Source: Paenibacillus sp. J5C2022
Lineage (GTDB): Bacteria; Bacillota; Bacilli; Paenibacillales; Paenibacillaceae
Assembly: GCF_025567625.1 (NCBI RefSeq)
Contig: NZ_JAOQJC010000001.1
Location: 62,001-126,000, forward strand
Length of the DNA: 64,000 bases
Direction of reading: 5' to 3'
Numbering within the stretch: position 1 is the first letter of the stretch; the number at the start of each line of letters is the position of its first letter. The notes below the pieces were generated by a model. The model had not been told where the DNA came from and did no database searches. It was given only the letters and a program-made list of their open reading frames with translations. The position numbers and the translations under genes were made by a program. Positions 28,736 through 37,221 of this stretch are shown piece after piece.

Positions 28736-29500
28736 ATGAAAACATATAGAATTGTCGCAATCCTCTTCGTTGCCCTGCTTGTGATAGGCTCTTATCCTCT
28801 GCTCAAGGGGAACAGCAACACGGCGGAAACGTTCAGCAATGCGGTACTTAAGGTTGGCTCAACCGGTCAGGACGTGTACGAGCTGCAAGGACGTCTAACG
28901 TTTTTGGGTTACTACGACGGCAAGATCGACGGTGTGTTCGGTTCCAAGACGAAAGGAGCCGTTACATGGTTCCAATGGAAGTTCGGGTTGAAATCGGACG
29001 GATTAGTAGGGGCGAAGACGAAGCAGAAGCTTGTCAACGCTACGAAAAACTGGAAACCTGGTGCGACGAACAAGCCAAGTACAGGCGGTACCGGCGGCGG
29101 TACATCATCAGGAAGCAATCTCGCCCCTTCCAATCGGCTTGGCTTGACAAGCAACGACATTCAAATTATGGCGAACGCCGTATATGGCGAAGCTAGAGGC
29201 GAACCCTACGAAGGTCAGGTAGCGGTTGCCGCAGTCATCTTGAACCGGGTGAAATCGCAGAGTTTTCCCAATACGGTATACGGAGTTATCTTTCAGCCGC
29301 GTGCGTTTACGGCTGTCGCTGACGGACAGATCTATTTGACACCCAATGAGAAAGCGCGAGACGCGGTCATGGACGCGATTAACGGTTGGGACCCGTCAGG
29401 TGGGTGTCTCTACTACTTCAATCCTGTTACAGCCACTTCCAAATGGATATGGACCAGACCGCAGGTGAAAACGATCGGTAAACATATCTTTTGCATGTAA
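28736..29500 (+). CDS. sleB: Spore cortex-lytic enzyme SleB
   Basis: Lytic transglycosylase that degrades spore cortex peptidoglycan during germination. The 254 aa start with a signal/anchor segment (about residues 5-22). A peptidoglycan-binding domain follows (about 38-100, with LQGRLTFLGYYDGKIDGVFG), then a Gly/Ser/Thr linker and the Hydrolase_2 catalytic domain (from about 140: ANAVYGEARGEPYEGQVAVA). The catalytic Glu is in GEARGE. The start has a modest GAGAAAGG site ~10 nt upstream. Usually sleB is paired with ypeB, which is not seen next to it here. Confidence 0.9.
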   Translation: MKTYRIVAILFVALLVIGSYPLLKGNSNTAETFSNAVLKVGSTGQDVYELQGRLTFLGYYDGKIDGVFGSKTKGAVTWFQWKFGLKSDGLVGAKTKQKLVNATKNWKPGATNKPSTGGTGGGTSSGSNLAPSNRLGLTSNDIQIMANAVYGEARGEPYEGQVAVAAVILNRVKSQSFPNTVYGVIFQPRAFTAVADGQIYLTPNEKARDAVMDAINGWDPSGGCLYYFNPVTATSKWIWTRPQVKTIGKHIFCM

Positions 29501-29616
29501 TATTGGCGGTACAAGGAAGGGGAGCAGCTGCATTCGCGATAAGCGGATGTGGTTGCTTCTTCCATTTCCGATGGGGTAAAATAATGAAAACGGCAATGTT
29601 GAAAGGAGCAAACCGC

Positions 29617-30891
29617 GTGACCTCATTTCAAAGAGGGCAGCAGCATGCCATACGTCTTCATGTGCTGCCGACGAAAAGATTCAAAACGTTTGCCATTTCC
29701 TTGTTCGCGGGCGTGCCGCTTCAAGAAGATACGGTGACGCCAGTAGCTCTCATTCCGTTCGTGCTGCGCAGAGGAACGGCGAGTACGCCCGAGACGATAC
29801 AATTCCGCGAGAAGCTTGACGATCTGTATGGCGCGGGATTCGGCTTCGACGTATTCAAGCGCGGTGAGTCTCAGATCTTGCAATTCCGAATGGATGTTAT
29901 TAATGACCGCTTCGTGTCCACCGATACGTCTTTGCTTGCGTCTTCCATTGCTTTCCTGGGAGATGTAATCAGCAATCCGTTGCTGGATAACGGCGCATTC
30001 CGATCCAGCTATATCGAAGCGGAGAAGACGACGCTTCGCAAGCGGCTTGAAGCTATCGTCAACGATAAAATTCGCTATGCAGCCGAACGATGTATGGAAG
30101 AAATGTGCGCCGGCGAACCTTATCGGCTCCATCCGCTGGGACAAAGAGGGGATATTGAGGCGATTACGCCTTCTTCCCTGTATAAACAATATCGGGATTG
30201 GACGGAGCAAGCCGCATTGGACTTGTATGTTGTGGGAGATACGACGCTTGAAGAGGTTCAGTCCTTGGTTGCCCGGCACTTCAAGCTCTCGAACCGCCAA
30301 CCGGCCGCTTACGGCATTCCGCACGTCATGCATGATGTGCAGCAAGTAAAGCAGGTCGTTGACCAGATGGATATTAGTCAGGGCAAGCTGAATATGGGCT
30401 TGCGTACGAATATCGGCTACTCCGATCCGCTATATCCGGCCGCTCTTATGTATAACGGCATATTGGGGGGCTTCCCTCATTCCAAGCTGTTCATCAATGT
30501 CCGCGAGAAGGCGAGCCTTGCATATTACGCTTCATCGCGCCTTGACGGGCATAAGGGATTGTGCACGATTCAATCGGGTATTGAATTCGCCAACTACGGG
30601 CGAGCTGTCGAGATCATCAAGGAGCAGCTGCAGAGCATGCGGGACGGCAAGCTGTCCGAGCTGGAGATGAACCAGACGAAGGCAATGATCTCCAATCATC
30701 TTCGTGAAATGCAGGATTCCGCTTACGAGATGCTCGCCTATGATTTCAACGGCGTCCTGACAGGCAACTTCAGAAGCGCCGATGAGCTGCTGCAAGGCAT
30801 TGAAGCGGTAACGCCGAAGGATATTATGGAAGTAGCCAGTCGCGTCCAGCTGGATACGATCTACTTCCTTCGCGATCGGAAGGAGGGGTAA
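29617..30891 (+). CDS. ymfF: M16-family peptidase homologue YmfF, zinc motif absent
   Basis: 424-aa member of the insulinase-like family. The position of the HxxEH zinc motif reads FVLRRGTASTPE, with no His or Glu pattern, so it is predicted not to be catalytic itself. The GTG at 29617 is chosen because AAAGGAG lies 8 nt upstream and the length matches B. subtilis YmfF; the frame is open back to 29491, but this overlaps the sleB end. It lies 4 bp before ymfH, which does have the zinc motif, suggesting a two-subunit peptidase. Confidence 0.87.
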   Translation: MTSFQRGQQHAIRLHVLPTKRFKTFAISLFAGVPLQEDTVTPVALIPFVLRRGTASTPETIQFREKLDDLYGAGFGFDVFKRGESQILQFRMDVINDRFVSTDTSLLASSIAFLGDVISNPLLDNGAFRSSYIEAEKTTLRKRLEAIVNDKIRYAAERCMEEMCAGEPYRLHPLGQRGDIEAITPSSLYKQYRDWTEQAALDLYVVGDTTLEEVQSLVARHFKLSNRQPAAYGIPHVMHDVQQVKQVVDQMDISQGKLNMGLRTNIGYSDPLYPAALMYNGILGGFPHSKLFINVREKASLAYYASSRLDGHKGLCTIQSGIEFANYGRAVEIIKEQLQSMRDGKLSELEMNQTKAMISNHLREMQDSAYEMLAYDFNGVLTGNFRSADELLQGIEAVTPKDIMEVASRVQLDTIYFLRDRKEG

Positions 30892-30895
30892 ACGA

Positions 30896-32185
30896 ATGGA
30901 AACTTTATCCTATAAGCATGTAGAAGAAACGTTGTACCGTGAAGTGCTTGACAATGGATTGGAAGTTATCGTTCTTCCCAAGGAAGGCTTTCACAAAACC
31001 TATGCCACCTTCTCGACGAAATACGGATCAATCGACAATGAGTTCGCGGTGGAGGAACAGCAGGTTGAACGCGTCCCGGACGGAATTGCTCATTTCCTTG
31101 AGCACAAGATGTTTGAAGAACCGGAAGGGGACATATTTGCGGTGTTCGCTTCGCAGGGCGCTTCTGCCAATGCGTATACCACGTTCGACCGAACGGTTTA
31201 TCTGTTCTCAGCAACAGAGAAAATATACGAAAACCTTGAGACACTGATCAATTTTGTACAAAATCCCTATTTCACGGACGAAAATGTAGATAAAGAAAAG
31301 GGTATCATCGAGCAAGAGATCAACATGTATCGGGACAATGCGGACTGGCGCGTATACTTCGGGTTAATTGACGCGCTGTACCATCATCATCCCGTTCACA
31401 TCGATATAGCGGGTACGGTGGACTCCATTTACCAGATCGACAAGGAGACGCTGTACCACTGCTATGAGACGTTCTATCATCCGTCCAACATGTTGCTATT
31501 CGTAGTTGGCGGCGTTGAGGCGGAAGAAGTGTTCCGGCTTGTGAAGAGCAATCAAGCCGCCAAATCCTTCAAGCCGCAAGGAGAAATTAATCGTTACTTC
31601 CAGGAAGAGCCGACCAGCGTGAAAATTCCGCGTAAAGTGTCTCAGCTTCCCGTCTCACTGCCCAAATGCATGATCGGATTCAAGGAGAAGCATGCGCCTG
31701 CCGGGGGCGGCAAGGAGCAGCTTCGCCGGGAAATCGCAACGAAACTAATGCTTGAGACGTTGATCGGACCAAGCTCTGCGCTATATCAGAATCTGTACGA
31801 ACAGAGTCTTATCTCTGATTCCTTCGGGCACGAATATAACGCCGGCAAGGGCTATGCCTTCTCCGTTATGGGCGGCGATACACAAGATCCGGATCAGTTG
31901 ATTGAAGCGATACGTGCGGCAATACAGGAAGCGAAGTCGTCTGGAGTGCCAGAAGCGGTGTTCGAACGGGCGAAGAAGAAGAAGATCGGAAGTTATTTGC
32001 GTATGCTCAATTCCCCTGAGTCTATAGCAGGCGAGTTCACCAGATACCGCTTCAGGGATAACGATATGTTCGATGTGCTGGCCTGTTACGAGAACTGTAC
32101 GCTGAACGAAGTGAACGCACGCTTGCAAGAGCTGTTCGACTTCGATCAGATGGCTGTATCCATTGTAGAGCAGCCTGCGAATTGA
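30896..32185 (+). CDS. ymfH: M16-family zinc peptidase YmfH
   Basis: 429-aa metallopeptidase with the inverted zinc motif in AHFLEHKMFEEPEGD near residue 66 and the downstream EQEINMYRDNADWR segment supplying the third ligand. It follows ymfF closely, with GGAGGGG before the ATG. The catalytic/non-catalytic pair resembles M16B heterodimers such as the mitochondrial processing peptidase. Its stop overlaps the ymfI TTG start (TTGA). Substrate unknown. Confidence 0.9.
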   Translation: METLSYKHVEETLYREVLDNGLEVIVLPKEGFHKTYATFSTKYGSIDNEFAVEEQQVERVPDGIAHFLEHKMFEEPEGDIFAVFASQGASANAYTTFDRTVYLFSATEKIYENLETLINFVQNPYFTDENVDKEKGIIEQEINMYRDNADWRVYFGLIDALYHHHPVHIDIAGTVDSIYQIDKETLYHCYETFYHPSNMLLFVVGGVEAEEVFRLVKSNQAAKSFKPQGEINRYFQEEPTSVKIPRKVSQLPVSLPKCMIGFKEKHAPAGGGKEQLRREIATKLMLETLIGPSSALYQNLYEQSLISDSFGHEYNAGKGYAFSVMGGDTQDPDQLIEAIRAAIQEAKSSGVPEAVFERAKKKKIGSYLRMLNSPESIAGEFTRYRFRDNDMFDVLACYENCTLNEVNARLQELFDFDQMAVSIVEQPAN

Positions 32186-32928
32186 AGACATTAAAGGAAA
32201 CGACGGTATTGATTACCGGGGGAAGCCGCGGCATCGGCGCTGCTATAGCGAAGCGATTCGCCGCGGAGGGGGTCAATATTGTCATTCATTATTTGAACTC
32301 ACATGAGAAAGCGAATGAAACGGCCCGCAAATGCATGGCGCTGGGCGCCAATGTCATGACCATCTCAGCGGATTTGCGTTCCTATGATCAGTTGCTTCGC
32401 ATGCGCGACAAGCTGGCTTCGCATGGCGTTAGACCGGATGTGCTGGTCAATAACGGGGGCATCTCCCATTACGGCCTGCTGGCGGATGTAACGGAGCAGG
32501 AATGGGATGACGTCATGGCTGTTAATCTGAAGGGAATGTTCCTGGCTTCTCAACTATTCATGCCACATATGACCAGCCAGCGATACGGTCGGATTATTAA
32601 CGTCTCTTCCGTATGGGGGCTGTCCGGAGCGTCATGCGAGGTATTGTACTCCACGACGAAAGGGGGCATGAACGCATTCACCAAAGCGCTTGCCAAGGAA
32701 TTGGCTCCGTCCGGCGTAACAGTGAATGCGGTCGCTCCCGGAGCTGTGGATACTCAGATGATGGAGAGCTTTGATGCGGCAGAACGCGCTGCGCTGGAGC
32801 AGGAAATTCCAGCAGGGCGATTTGCTTCAACCGAAGAAATCGCCTCGCTCGTTTACTTTCTGTCGCTTCCGGAATCCTCTTATATTACCGGACAGATAAT
32901 AAGTCCGAACGGCGGGTGGCTTACTTAA
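32182..32928 (+). CDS. ymfI: SDR-family oxidoreductase YmfI
   Basis: NAD(P)-dependent short-chain dehydrogenase of 248 aa. Cofactor motif TGGSRGIG near residue 12, NNGG near 92, the catalytic Ser in NVSSVWG, and Y-x3-K in YSTTK. It resembles FabG-type 3-oxoacyl-ACP reductases, but the location among ymf genes, not fab genes, means the substrate is open. TTG start overlapping the ymfH stop. Confidence 0.88.
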   Translation: MKTLKETTVLITGGSRGIGAAIAKRFAAEGVNIVIHYLNSHEKANETARKCMALGANVMTISADLRSYDQLLRMRDKLASHGVRPDVLVNNGGISHYGLLADVTEQEWDDVMAVNLKGMFLASQLFMPHMTSQRYGRIINVSSVWGLSGASCEVLYSTTKGGMNAFTKALAKELAPSGVTVNAVAPGAVDTQMMESFDAAERAALEQEIPAGRFASTEEIASLVYFLSLPESSYITGQIISPNGGWLT

Positions 32929-32954
32929 ATACAATGATGCTTCGGTCATTCTCC

Positions 32955-32985
32955 CGCATATTCGTTTCGCCATCCGTACATACTA
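32955..32985 (+). promoter_or_regulatory. SigF/SigG-type promoter of ymfJ
   Basis: CGCATA (32955-32960), an 18-bp spacer and CATACTA (32979-32985): one mismatch to the forespore consensus and the same spacing as the site before sleB. It lies 49 bp before the ymfJ start. Confidence 0.65.
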
Positions 32986-33033
32986 AGACTGTTGATGATT
33001 CTTTTCCAACACCACTATAGGAGGCGAAGAGAC

Positions 33034-33285
33034 ATGTCAACTGTCCTTTCCAAGTTCGAGACATGGAAGCATTTTTTGAAGGATCGGGTTGCGCAGGGCA
33101 AAAAAATCGGCTTAACGGACGAGACGATCGCTAACCTGGCATTCGAAATCGGCTCATTTCTCGATGAGAAGGTCGATCCCCAAAACAATGAAGAACGTGT
33201 CCTGAAACAGCTTTGGGATGTAGGCGATGAAGCGGAACGCAAAACGATGGCAGGGCTGATGGTCAAGCTCGTCGAGAAATCGTAG
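33034..33285 (+). CDS. ymfJ: DUF3243 protein YmfJ
   Basis: 83-aa soluble, charged protein of the DUF3243 family, function unknown. It starts MSTVLSKFETWKHFLKDRV. The ATG at 33034 has AGGAGG about 9 nt upstream; the frame is open 14 codons further up but this overlaps the promoter region. A forespore-type promoter and a following terminator make it a single-gene unit, so it is probably expressed in the developing spore. Confidence 0.87.
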   Translation: MSTVLSKFETWKHFLKDRVAQGKKIGLTDETIANLAFEIGSFLDEKVDPQNNEERVLKQLWDVGDEAERKTMAGLMVKLVEKS

Positions 33286-33343
33286 CTCTAATATCGATCA
33301 TGCTTGTTGGACGCGTCCGTACGCAACTAAATGGTGTAAAATG

Positions 33344-33374
33344 AGAAAAGCCTCCCTCATGGAGGCTTTTCTGC
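33344..33374 (+). terminator. Terminator after ymfJ
   Basis: AGAAAAGCCTCC (33344-33355) and its perfect complement at 33361-33372 around a 5-nt loop. The T-stretch is inside the descending stem, and the A-rich ascending arm would let it act on the other strand too. Confidence 0.8.
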
Positions 33375-33447
33375 CATGATTACTATCGTTTGCAGGATTG
33401 TGCCGAAATTTGTAGAATAGACAAGTAAGCAGTATGCAAATGAATGC

Positions 33448-33476
33448 TGCACAATGCACTTATTTTCCTTTATAAT
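33448..33476 (+). promoter_or_regulatory. Candidate SigA promoter of ymfK
   Basis: TGCACA (33448-33453), a 17-bp spacer and TATAAT (33471-33476), about 34 bp before the ymfK TTG start. Confidence 0.5.
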
Positions 33477-33509
33477 AAAATATGAAAAAGCGATAGGCGG
33501 TGAAGCAGA

Positions 33510-34277
33510 TTGGAACAAAAAATGTGGTACATGGAGTACAAAATACATAAAAACCGCCCAGGCTTGCTTGGCGATATCGCCTCATTGCTGGGGATGCTTG
33601 AGGTCAACATTATGACCATCAACGGCGTCGAAGACCGGACGAGAGGCATGCTGCTGCAAACCAATGACGACGAGAAAATTGAGCTGCTCGGGAAGATGTT
33701 GAAGAAGGTGGACAATATAACGGTCAACAAGCTTCGGACGCCGACGATTGTTGACATTCTGGCTGTTCGTCATGGCCGGTACATAGAACGCGATTCCGAT
33801 GACCGCAAAACATTCCGGTTCACACGGGACGAGCTTGGCTTGCTTGTCGACTTCCTAGGCGAGGTGTTCAAGCGCGAAGGAAACCACGTGATCGGTCTGC
33901 GGGGGATGCCGCGCGTCGGGAAGACAGAGTCCATCATCGCGGGAAGCGTGTGCTCGAACAAGCGATGGACATTCGTATCCTCCACGCTGCTGCGCCAGAC
34001 GGTCAGAAGCCAACTGTCGGAGGAGGAGATGGACCCCAACAACATCTTCATCATTGACGGGATTGTCAGCACGATCCGATCCAACGAGAGGCATCACGGC
34101 TTGCTGCAGGAAATTATGACGATGCCGTCGACGAAAGTTATCGAGCATCCCGACATATTTGTGAAGGAGTCCCATTACGATTACAGTCACTTCGACATCA
34201 TCGTCGAGCTTCGGAACACGCCTGAAGAAGAGATCACCTATGAGACCTTTACAGCCAACTATTCAGACGAATTTTAA
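33510..34277 (+). CDS. ymfK: DUF3388 protein YmfK: ACT-like domain plus P-loop
   Basis: 255-aa protein of unknown function. The first ~75 residues look like an ACT domain (NRPGLLGDIASLLGMLEVN). The rest has a P-loop, GMPRVGKTES, near residue 131, and a hydrophobic strand ending in NIFIIDG that may be a Walker B. This suggests a ligand-sensing nucleotide-binding protein, which is inference. The TTG start has AGGCGGTG 9 nt upstream. It precedes the rodZ-like gene as in Bacillus ymfK-ymfM. Confidence 0.87.
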   Translation: MEQKMWYMEYKIHKNRPGLLGDIASLLGMLEVNIMTINGVEDRTRGMLLQTNDDEKIELLGKMLKKVDNITVNKLRTPTIVDILAVRHGRYIERDSDDRKTFRFTRDELGLLVDFLGEVFKREGNHVIGLRGMPRVGKTESIIAGSVCSNKRWTFVSSTLLRQTVRSQLSEEEMDPNNIFIIDGIVSTIRSNERHHGLLQEIMTMPSTKVIEHPDIFVKESHYDYSHFDIIVELRNTPEEEITYETFTANYSDEF

Positions 34278-34306
34278 CACCCATCTCATCGGAAGGAGGC
34301 CTATCC

Positions 34307-35188
34307 ATGTCAGAACTCGGCGCGCTGCTTCGCAAAGCGAGAGAAGAGCGGGGCTATACGCTTGATGATATACAGGAATTGACCAAAATTAGAAAACGTT
34401 ACCTTGAAGCAATCGAATCCGGAGATTATCGTGTGCTGCCGGGTAATTTTTACGTGCGTGCATTTGTGAAAAATTACTCGGAGGCAGTAGGGTTGGATGC
34501 GGATGAAGTGCTTCGTTATTATCAGCATGAGGTTCCCTCAGTCGCGCAAGCCGAACAGTCCAATGAGCCCCTTCCTGCCAGAAAACCCCAGCGAATGAAA
34601 TCGCCCGCTTCCGAGAAACTGGGGAAAGTCGGGTTTAATTTATTAATGTGGAGCTTTCTCATTTTAATCGTCGCTGTCGTGTGGTATTATGCTTTAAACA
34701 ACAATACTGATTCTCCGCAAAAAGTAGGGAACGAGCCCTTCACCGACGAGACGGATTCGCCTCAGTCTGGGGGAGGGGTTACTGATAATGCGACTGCCGG
34801 AGAGGAGACGCCAACAGCGACTGCTGAACCGACGCCAGAGCCGTCAACTGCGCCGGCTACCGTTACATTGAGCGGCAATTCAGGCTCCGTTGATACATAC
34901 GATATCGGTCCTGCAGGCATTGCTCGTAAAGTGGAGCTGAAGCTGGCCGGCCGTACATGGCTGGAAGTGTATGAAGGCAGCAACAAGAGCGGGAAGAGGC
35001 TCTATTATGCCAATGCGAGCAAGGACGATGTGCTCACTTACGAATTGACCGGGAACATCTACATTCGAACCGGCCGCGCCGATTATACCGAAATCACGGT
35101 TAATGGCGTGATTGTTCCCGATGGCGATAATGGAGGCACTAAGTCACTGTTGTTGCGTCCCCTGACAGAGGCAATCGGGGAAGAATAG
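34307..35188 (+). CDS. ymfM: RodZ-like helix-turn-helix membrane protein (YmfM)
   Basis: 293-aa cell-shape protein. Cytoplasmic Xre-type helix-turn-helix (ELGALLRKAREERGYTL through about residue 70), one membrane helix (about 108-128, WSFLILIVAVVWYYAL), a Thr/Pro/Glu-rich extracellular linker and a C-terminal DUF4115 beta domain (WLEVYEGSNKSGKRLYY). This is the RodZ layout, linking MreB to the envelope. AAGGAGG precedes the ATG at good distance. Confidence 0.9.
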   Translation: MSELGALLRKAREERGYTLDDIQELTKIRKRYLEAIESGDYRVLPGNFYVRAFVKNYSEAVGLDADEVLRYYQHEVPSVAQAEQSNEPLPARKPQRMKSPASEKLGKVGFNLLMWSFLILIVAVVWYYALNNNTDSPQKVGNEPFTDETDSPQSGGGVTDNATAGEETPTATAEPTPEPSTAPATVTLSGNSGSVDTYDIGPAGIARKVELKLAGRTWLEVYEGSNKSGKRLYYANASKDDVLTYELTGNIYIRTGRADYTEITVNGVIVPDGDNGGTKSLLLRPLTEAIGEE

Positions 35189-35218
35189 GAATTTCAGAAG
35201 GGATTGGAACAAAGGGAA

Positions 35219-36547
35219 ATGACAGAACGAGTAAAGGTAGTCACGTTAGGGTGCGAGAAAAACTTGGTCGACTCTGAGATCATGTCTGGTCTAATTCATG
35301 GACGAGGCTTCAAGCTTGTCGAAGAGCCGGAGGAAGCGACAGTCATTATCGTGAACACGTGCGGCTTCATCGACGCGGCCAAGGAAGAGTCCGTCAATAC
35401 GATATTGAACATGGCTGACTTGAAGGAAACGGCACGGCTAAAAGCATTGATTGTGTCAGGTTGCCTAACACAACGGTACAAGCAGCAGCTGATGGAGGAG
35501 ATGCCGGAAATCGACGGTATCGTCGGAACGGGAGACTTCCATCATATCAATGAAATCGTCGATGAAGCGCTTCGCGGCAAGAAACCGATAATGGTGGGCA
35601 ATCCCGTATTCAACTACGAGGAAAGCATGCCGCGGGTCGTGACGACGCCTCGTTATACCGCTTACGTGAAAATAGCCGAAGGCTGCGATAACGCGTGCAC
35701 CTTCTGCAGCATTCCGATCATGCGGGGCAAATTCCGCAGCAGATCGATGGAATCCATTGTGGAGGAAGCGCGACAGCTTGCATCGCAAGGGGTAAAGGAG
35801 ATCAGTCTGATTGCTCAGGACTCCACGAATTACGGAACGGACTTGTACGATACGTTCATGCTTCCGCAGCTGCTGCAGCGCGTGAGCGAGGTGGAAGGGA
35901 TCGAATGGGTGCGTCTTCATTACGCCTATCCCGGATTTTTCACCGACGAGCTGATCGAGACGATTGCATCCAATTCGAAAATATGCAAATACATAGATAT
36001 ACCGCTTCAGCACAGCGTGGATCGCATACTGAAGCGCATGCGCAGGCCAGGCAGGGAAAAGGATGCACGCGAGCTGATTGCCAAAATCCGCAGCGCCATT
36101 CCCGACGTAGCCATTCGGACAAGCCTCATTGTAGGATTTCCAGGCGAGACGGAGGAAGACTTCAATGCGTTGTGTGAATTCGTGAAGGAAATGAAATTCG
36201 ACCGACTTGGCGTTTTCGCTTATTCAAGCGAAGAAGATACGCCGGCTGTCAGACTGCCGGATCATGTGCCTGATGACGTGAAGGAATGGCGCGTCAATAC
36301 GTTAATGGAGCTTCAGCGCGTCGTCTCCAGAGACAACAGCAGCCGCTTCGTCGGCAAGGAATTAGATGTGCTTGTCGAGCGCTACGACGGCCGAAGCGAT
36401 GTGTATATCGGACGTTCCATGTACGATGCGCCGGAAATTGACGGGGAAGTATACATTTCGAACTGCCGGACCGAGATCGGCTCCATTGGCAAAGTTCGGG
36501 TCACGCACGCCTACGAGTTTGACCTTTCCGGGGAGGGAATTGCGTGA
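35219..36547 (+). CDS. rimO: Ribosomal protein uS12 methylthiotransferase RimO
   Basis: Radical-SAM enzyme that methylthiolates an Asp of ribosomal protein S12. The 442 aa have the N-terminal UPF0004 domain with TLGCEKNLVDSE, the radical-SAM motif CDNACTFCSIP near residue 157, and a TRAM domain. The GCEKN start motif separates RimO from MiaB. The ATG start lacks a well-spaced ribosome site; a TTG at 35204 is an alternative. The end overlaps pgsA by 4 bp (GTGA). B. subtilis lacks rimO at this place. Confidence 0.92.
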   Translation: MTERVKVVTLGCEKNLVDSEIMSGLIHGRGFKLVEEPEEATVIIVNTCGFIDAAKEESVNTILNMADLKETARLKALIVSGCLTQRYKQQLMEEMPEIDGIVGTGDFHHINEIVDEALRGKKPIMVGNPVFNYEESMPRVVTTPRYTAYVKIAEGCDNACTFCSIPIMRGKFRSRSMESIVEEARQLASQGVKEISLIAQDSTNYGTDLYDTFMLPQLLQRVSEVEGIEWVRLHYAYPGFFTDELIETIASNSKICKYIDIPLQHSVDRILKRMRRPGREKDARELIAKIRSAIPDVAIRTSLIVGFPGETEEDFNALCEFVKEMKFDRLGVFAYSSEEDTPAVRLPDHVPDDVKEWRVNTLMELQRVVSRDNSSRFVGKELDVLVERYDGRSDVYIGRSMYDAPEIDGEVYISNCRTEIGSIGKVRVTHAYEFDLSGEGIA

Positions 36548-37119
36548 ATTTGCCGAATCGAATAACACTGGCCAGAATTTTTCTCGTTCCGGTCATTATG
36601 TTCTTCTTGCTTGTGCAATTTGACTTGGGTACACTGCGCATTTCCGACTTTGCGATCACTTACAATCAGATAGTAGCGGCCCTTATTTTTATCATTGCAG
36701 CCAGTACTGACGGGCTGGACGGATATATTGCGCGCAAGAACAAGCTGGTTACCAATCTGGGCAAGCTGCTTGATCCGCTGGCGGACAAGCTGTTGGTCGC
36801 GGCGGTATTGATCTCGCTTGTAGAGATGGATAAGCTGAATGCGCTGATTGCGATTGTAATTATCAGCCGCGAGTTCGCTGTGACGGGCCTGCGGCAGATC
36901 GCTTTGCTGGAAGGCTCCGTGATGGCAGCGAGCAAATGGGGAAAATGGAAGACGGCCATCCAAATTACGATGATAGTCGCATTGCTGCTGAACAACTTCC
37001 CGTTCGCGCTGATCCACTTCCCGTTCGACATTATTGCAAGCTGGGTCGCCGCGATTATAACGGTCTATTCGGGCATTGACTACTTCGTCAAGAACAAGCA
37101 TCTCATACCTGTCGAGTAA
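36544..37119 (+). CDS. pgsA: CDP-diacylglycerol-glycerol-3-phosphate 3-phosphatidyltransferase
   Basis: Makes phosphatidylglycerophosphate, the first committed step to phosphatidylglycerol, in the membrane. The 191 aa have the CDP-alcohol phosphotransferase motif spread over DGLDGYIARKN and GKLLDPLADK, and about four to five membrane helices. GTG start overlapping rimO. Same place as in B. subtilis, before cinA and recA. Confidence 0.95.
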   Translation: MNLPNRITLARIFLVPVIMFFLLVQFDLGTLRISDFAITYNQIVAALIFIIAASTDGLDGYIARKNKLVTNLGKLLDPLADKLLVAAVLISLVEMDKLNALIAIVIISREFAVTGLRQIALLEGSVMAASKWGKWKTAIQITMIVALLLNNFPFALIHFPFDIIASWVAAIITVYSGIDYFVKNKHLIPVE

Positions 37120-37125
37120 TCACCG

Positions 37126-37168
37126 GAAGCACTTCTGCTGATCTTAGCAATAGAAGTGCTTCTTGTCT
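37126..37168 (+). terminator. Terminator after pgsA
   Basis: GAAGCACTTCT (37126-37136) pairs perfectly with 37152-37162; an inner GCT/AGC shortens the loop. The following TTGTCTGTCTG is only partly T-rich. Confidence 0.65.
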
Positions 37169-37221
37169 GTCTGATTAGAATAAGCTTGTCATACGATTCG
37201 CAGTTTGGATGGAGGGGTAAG

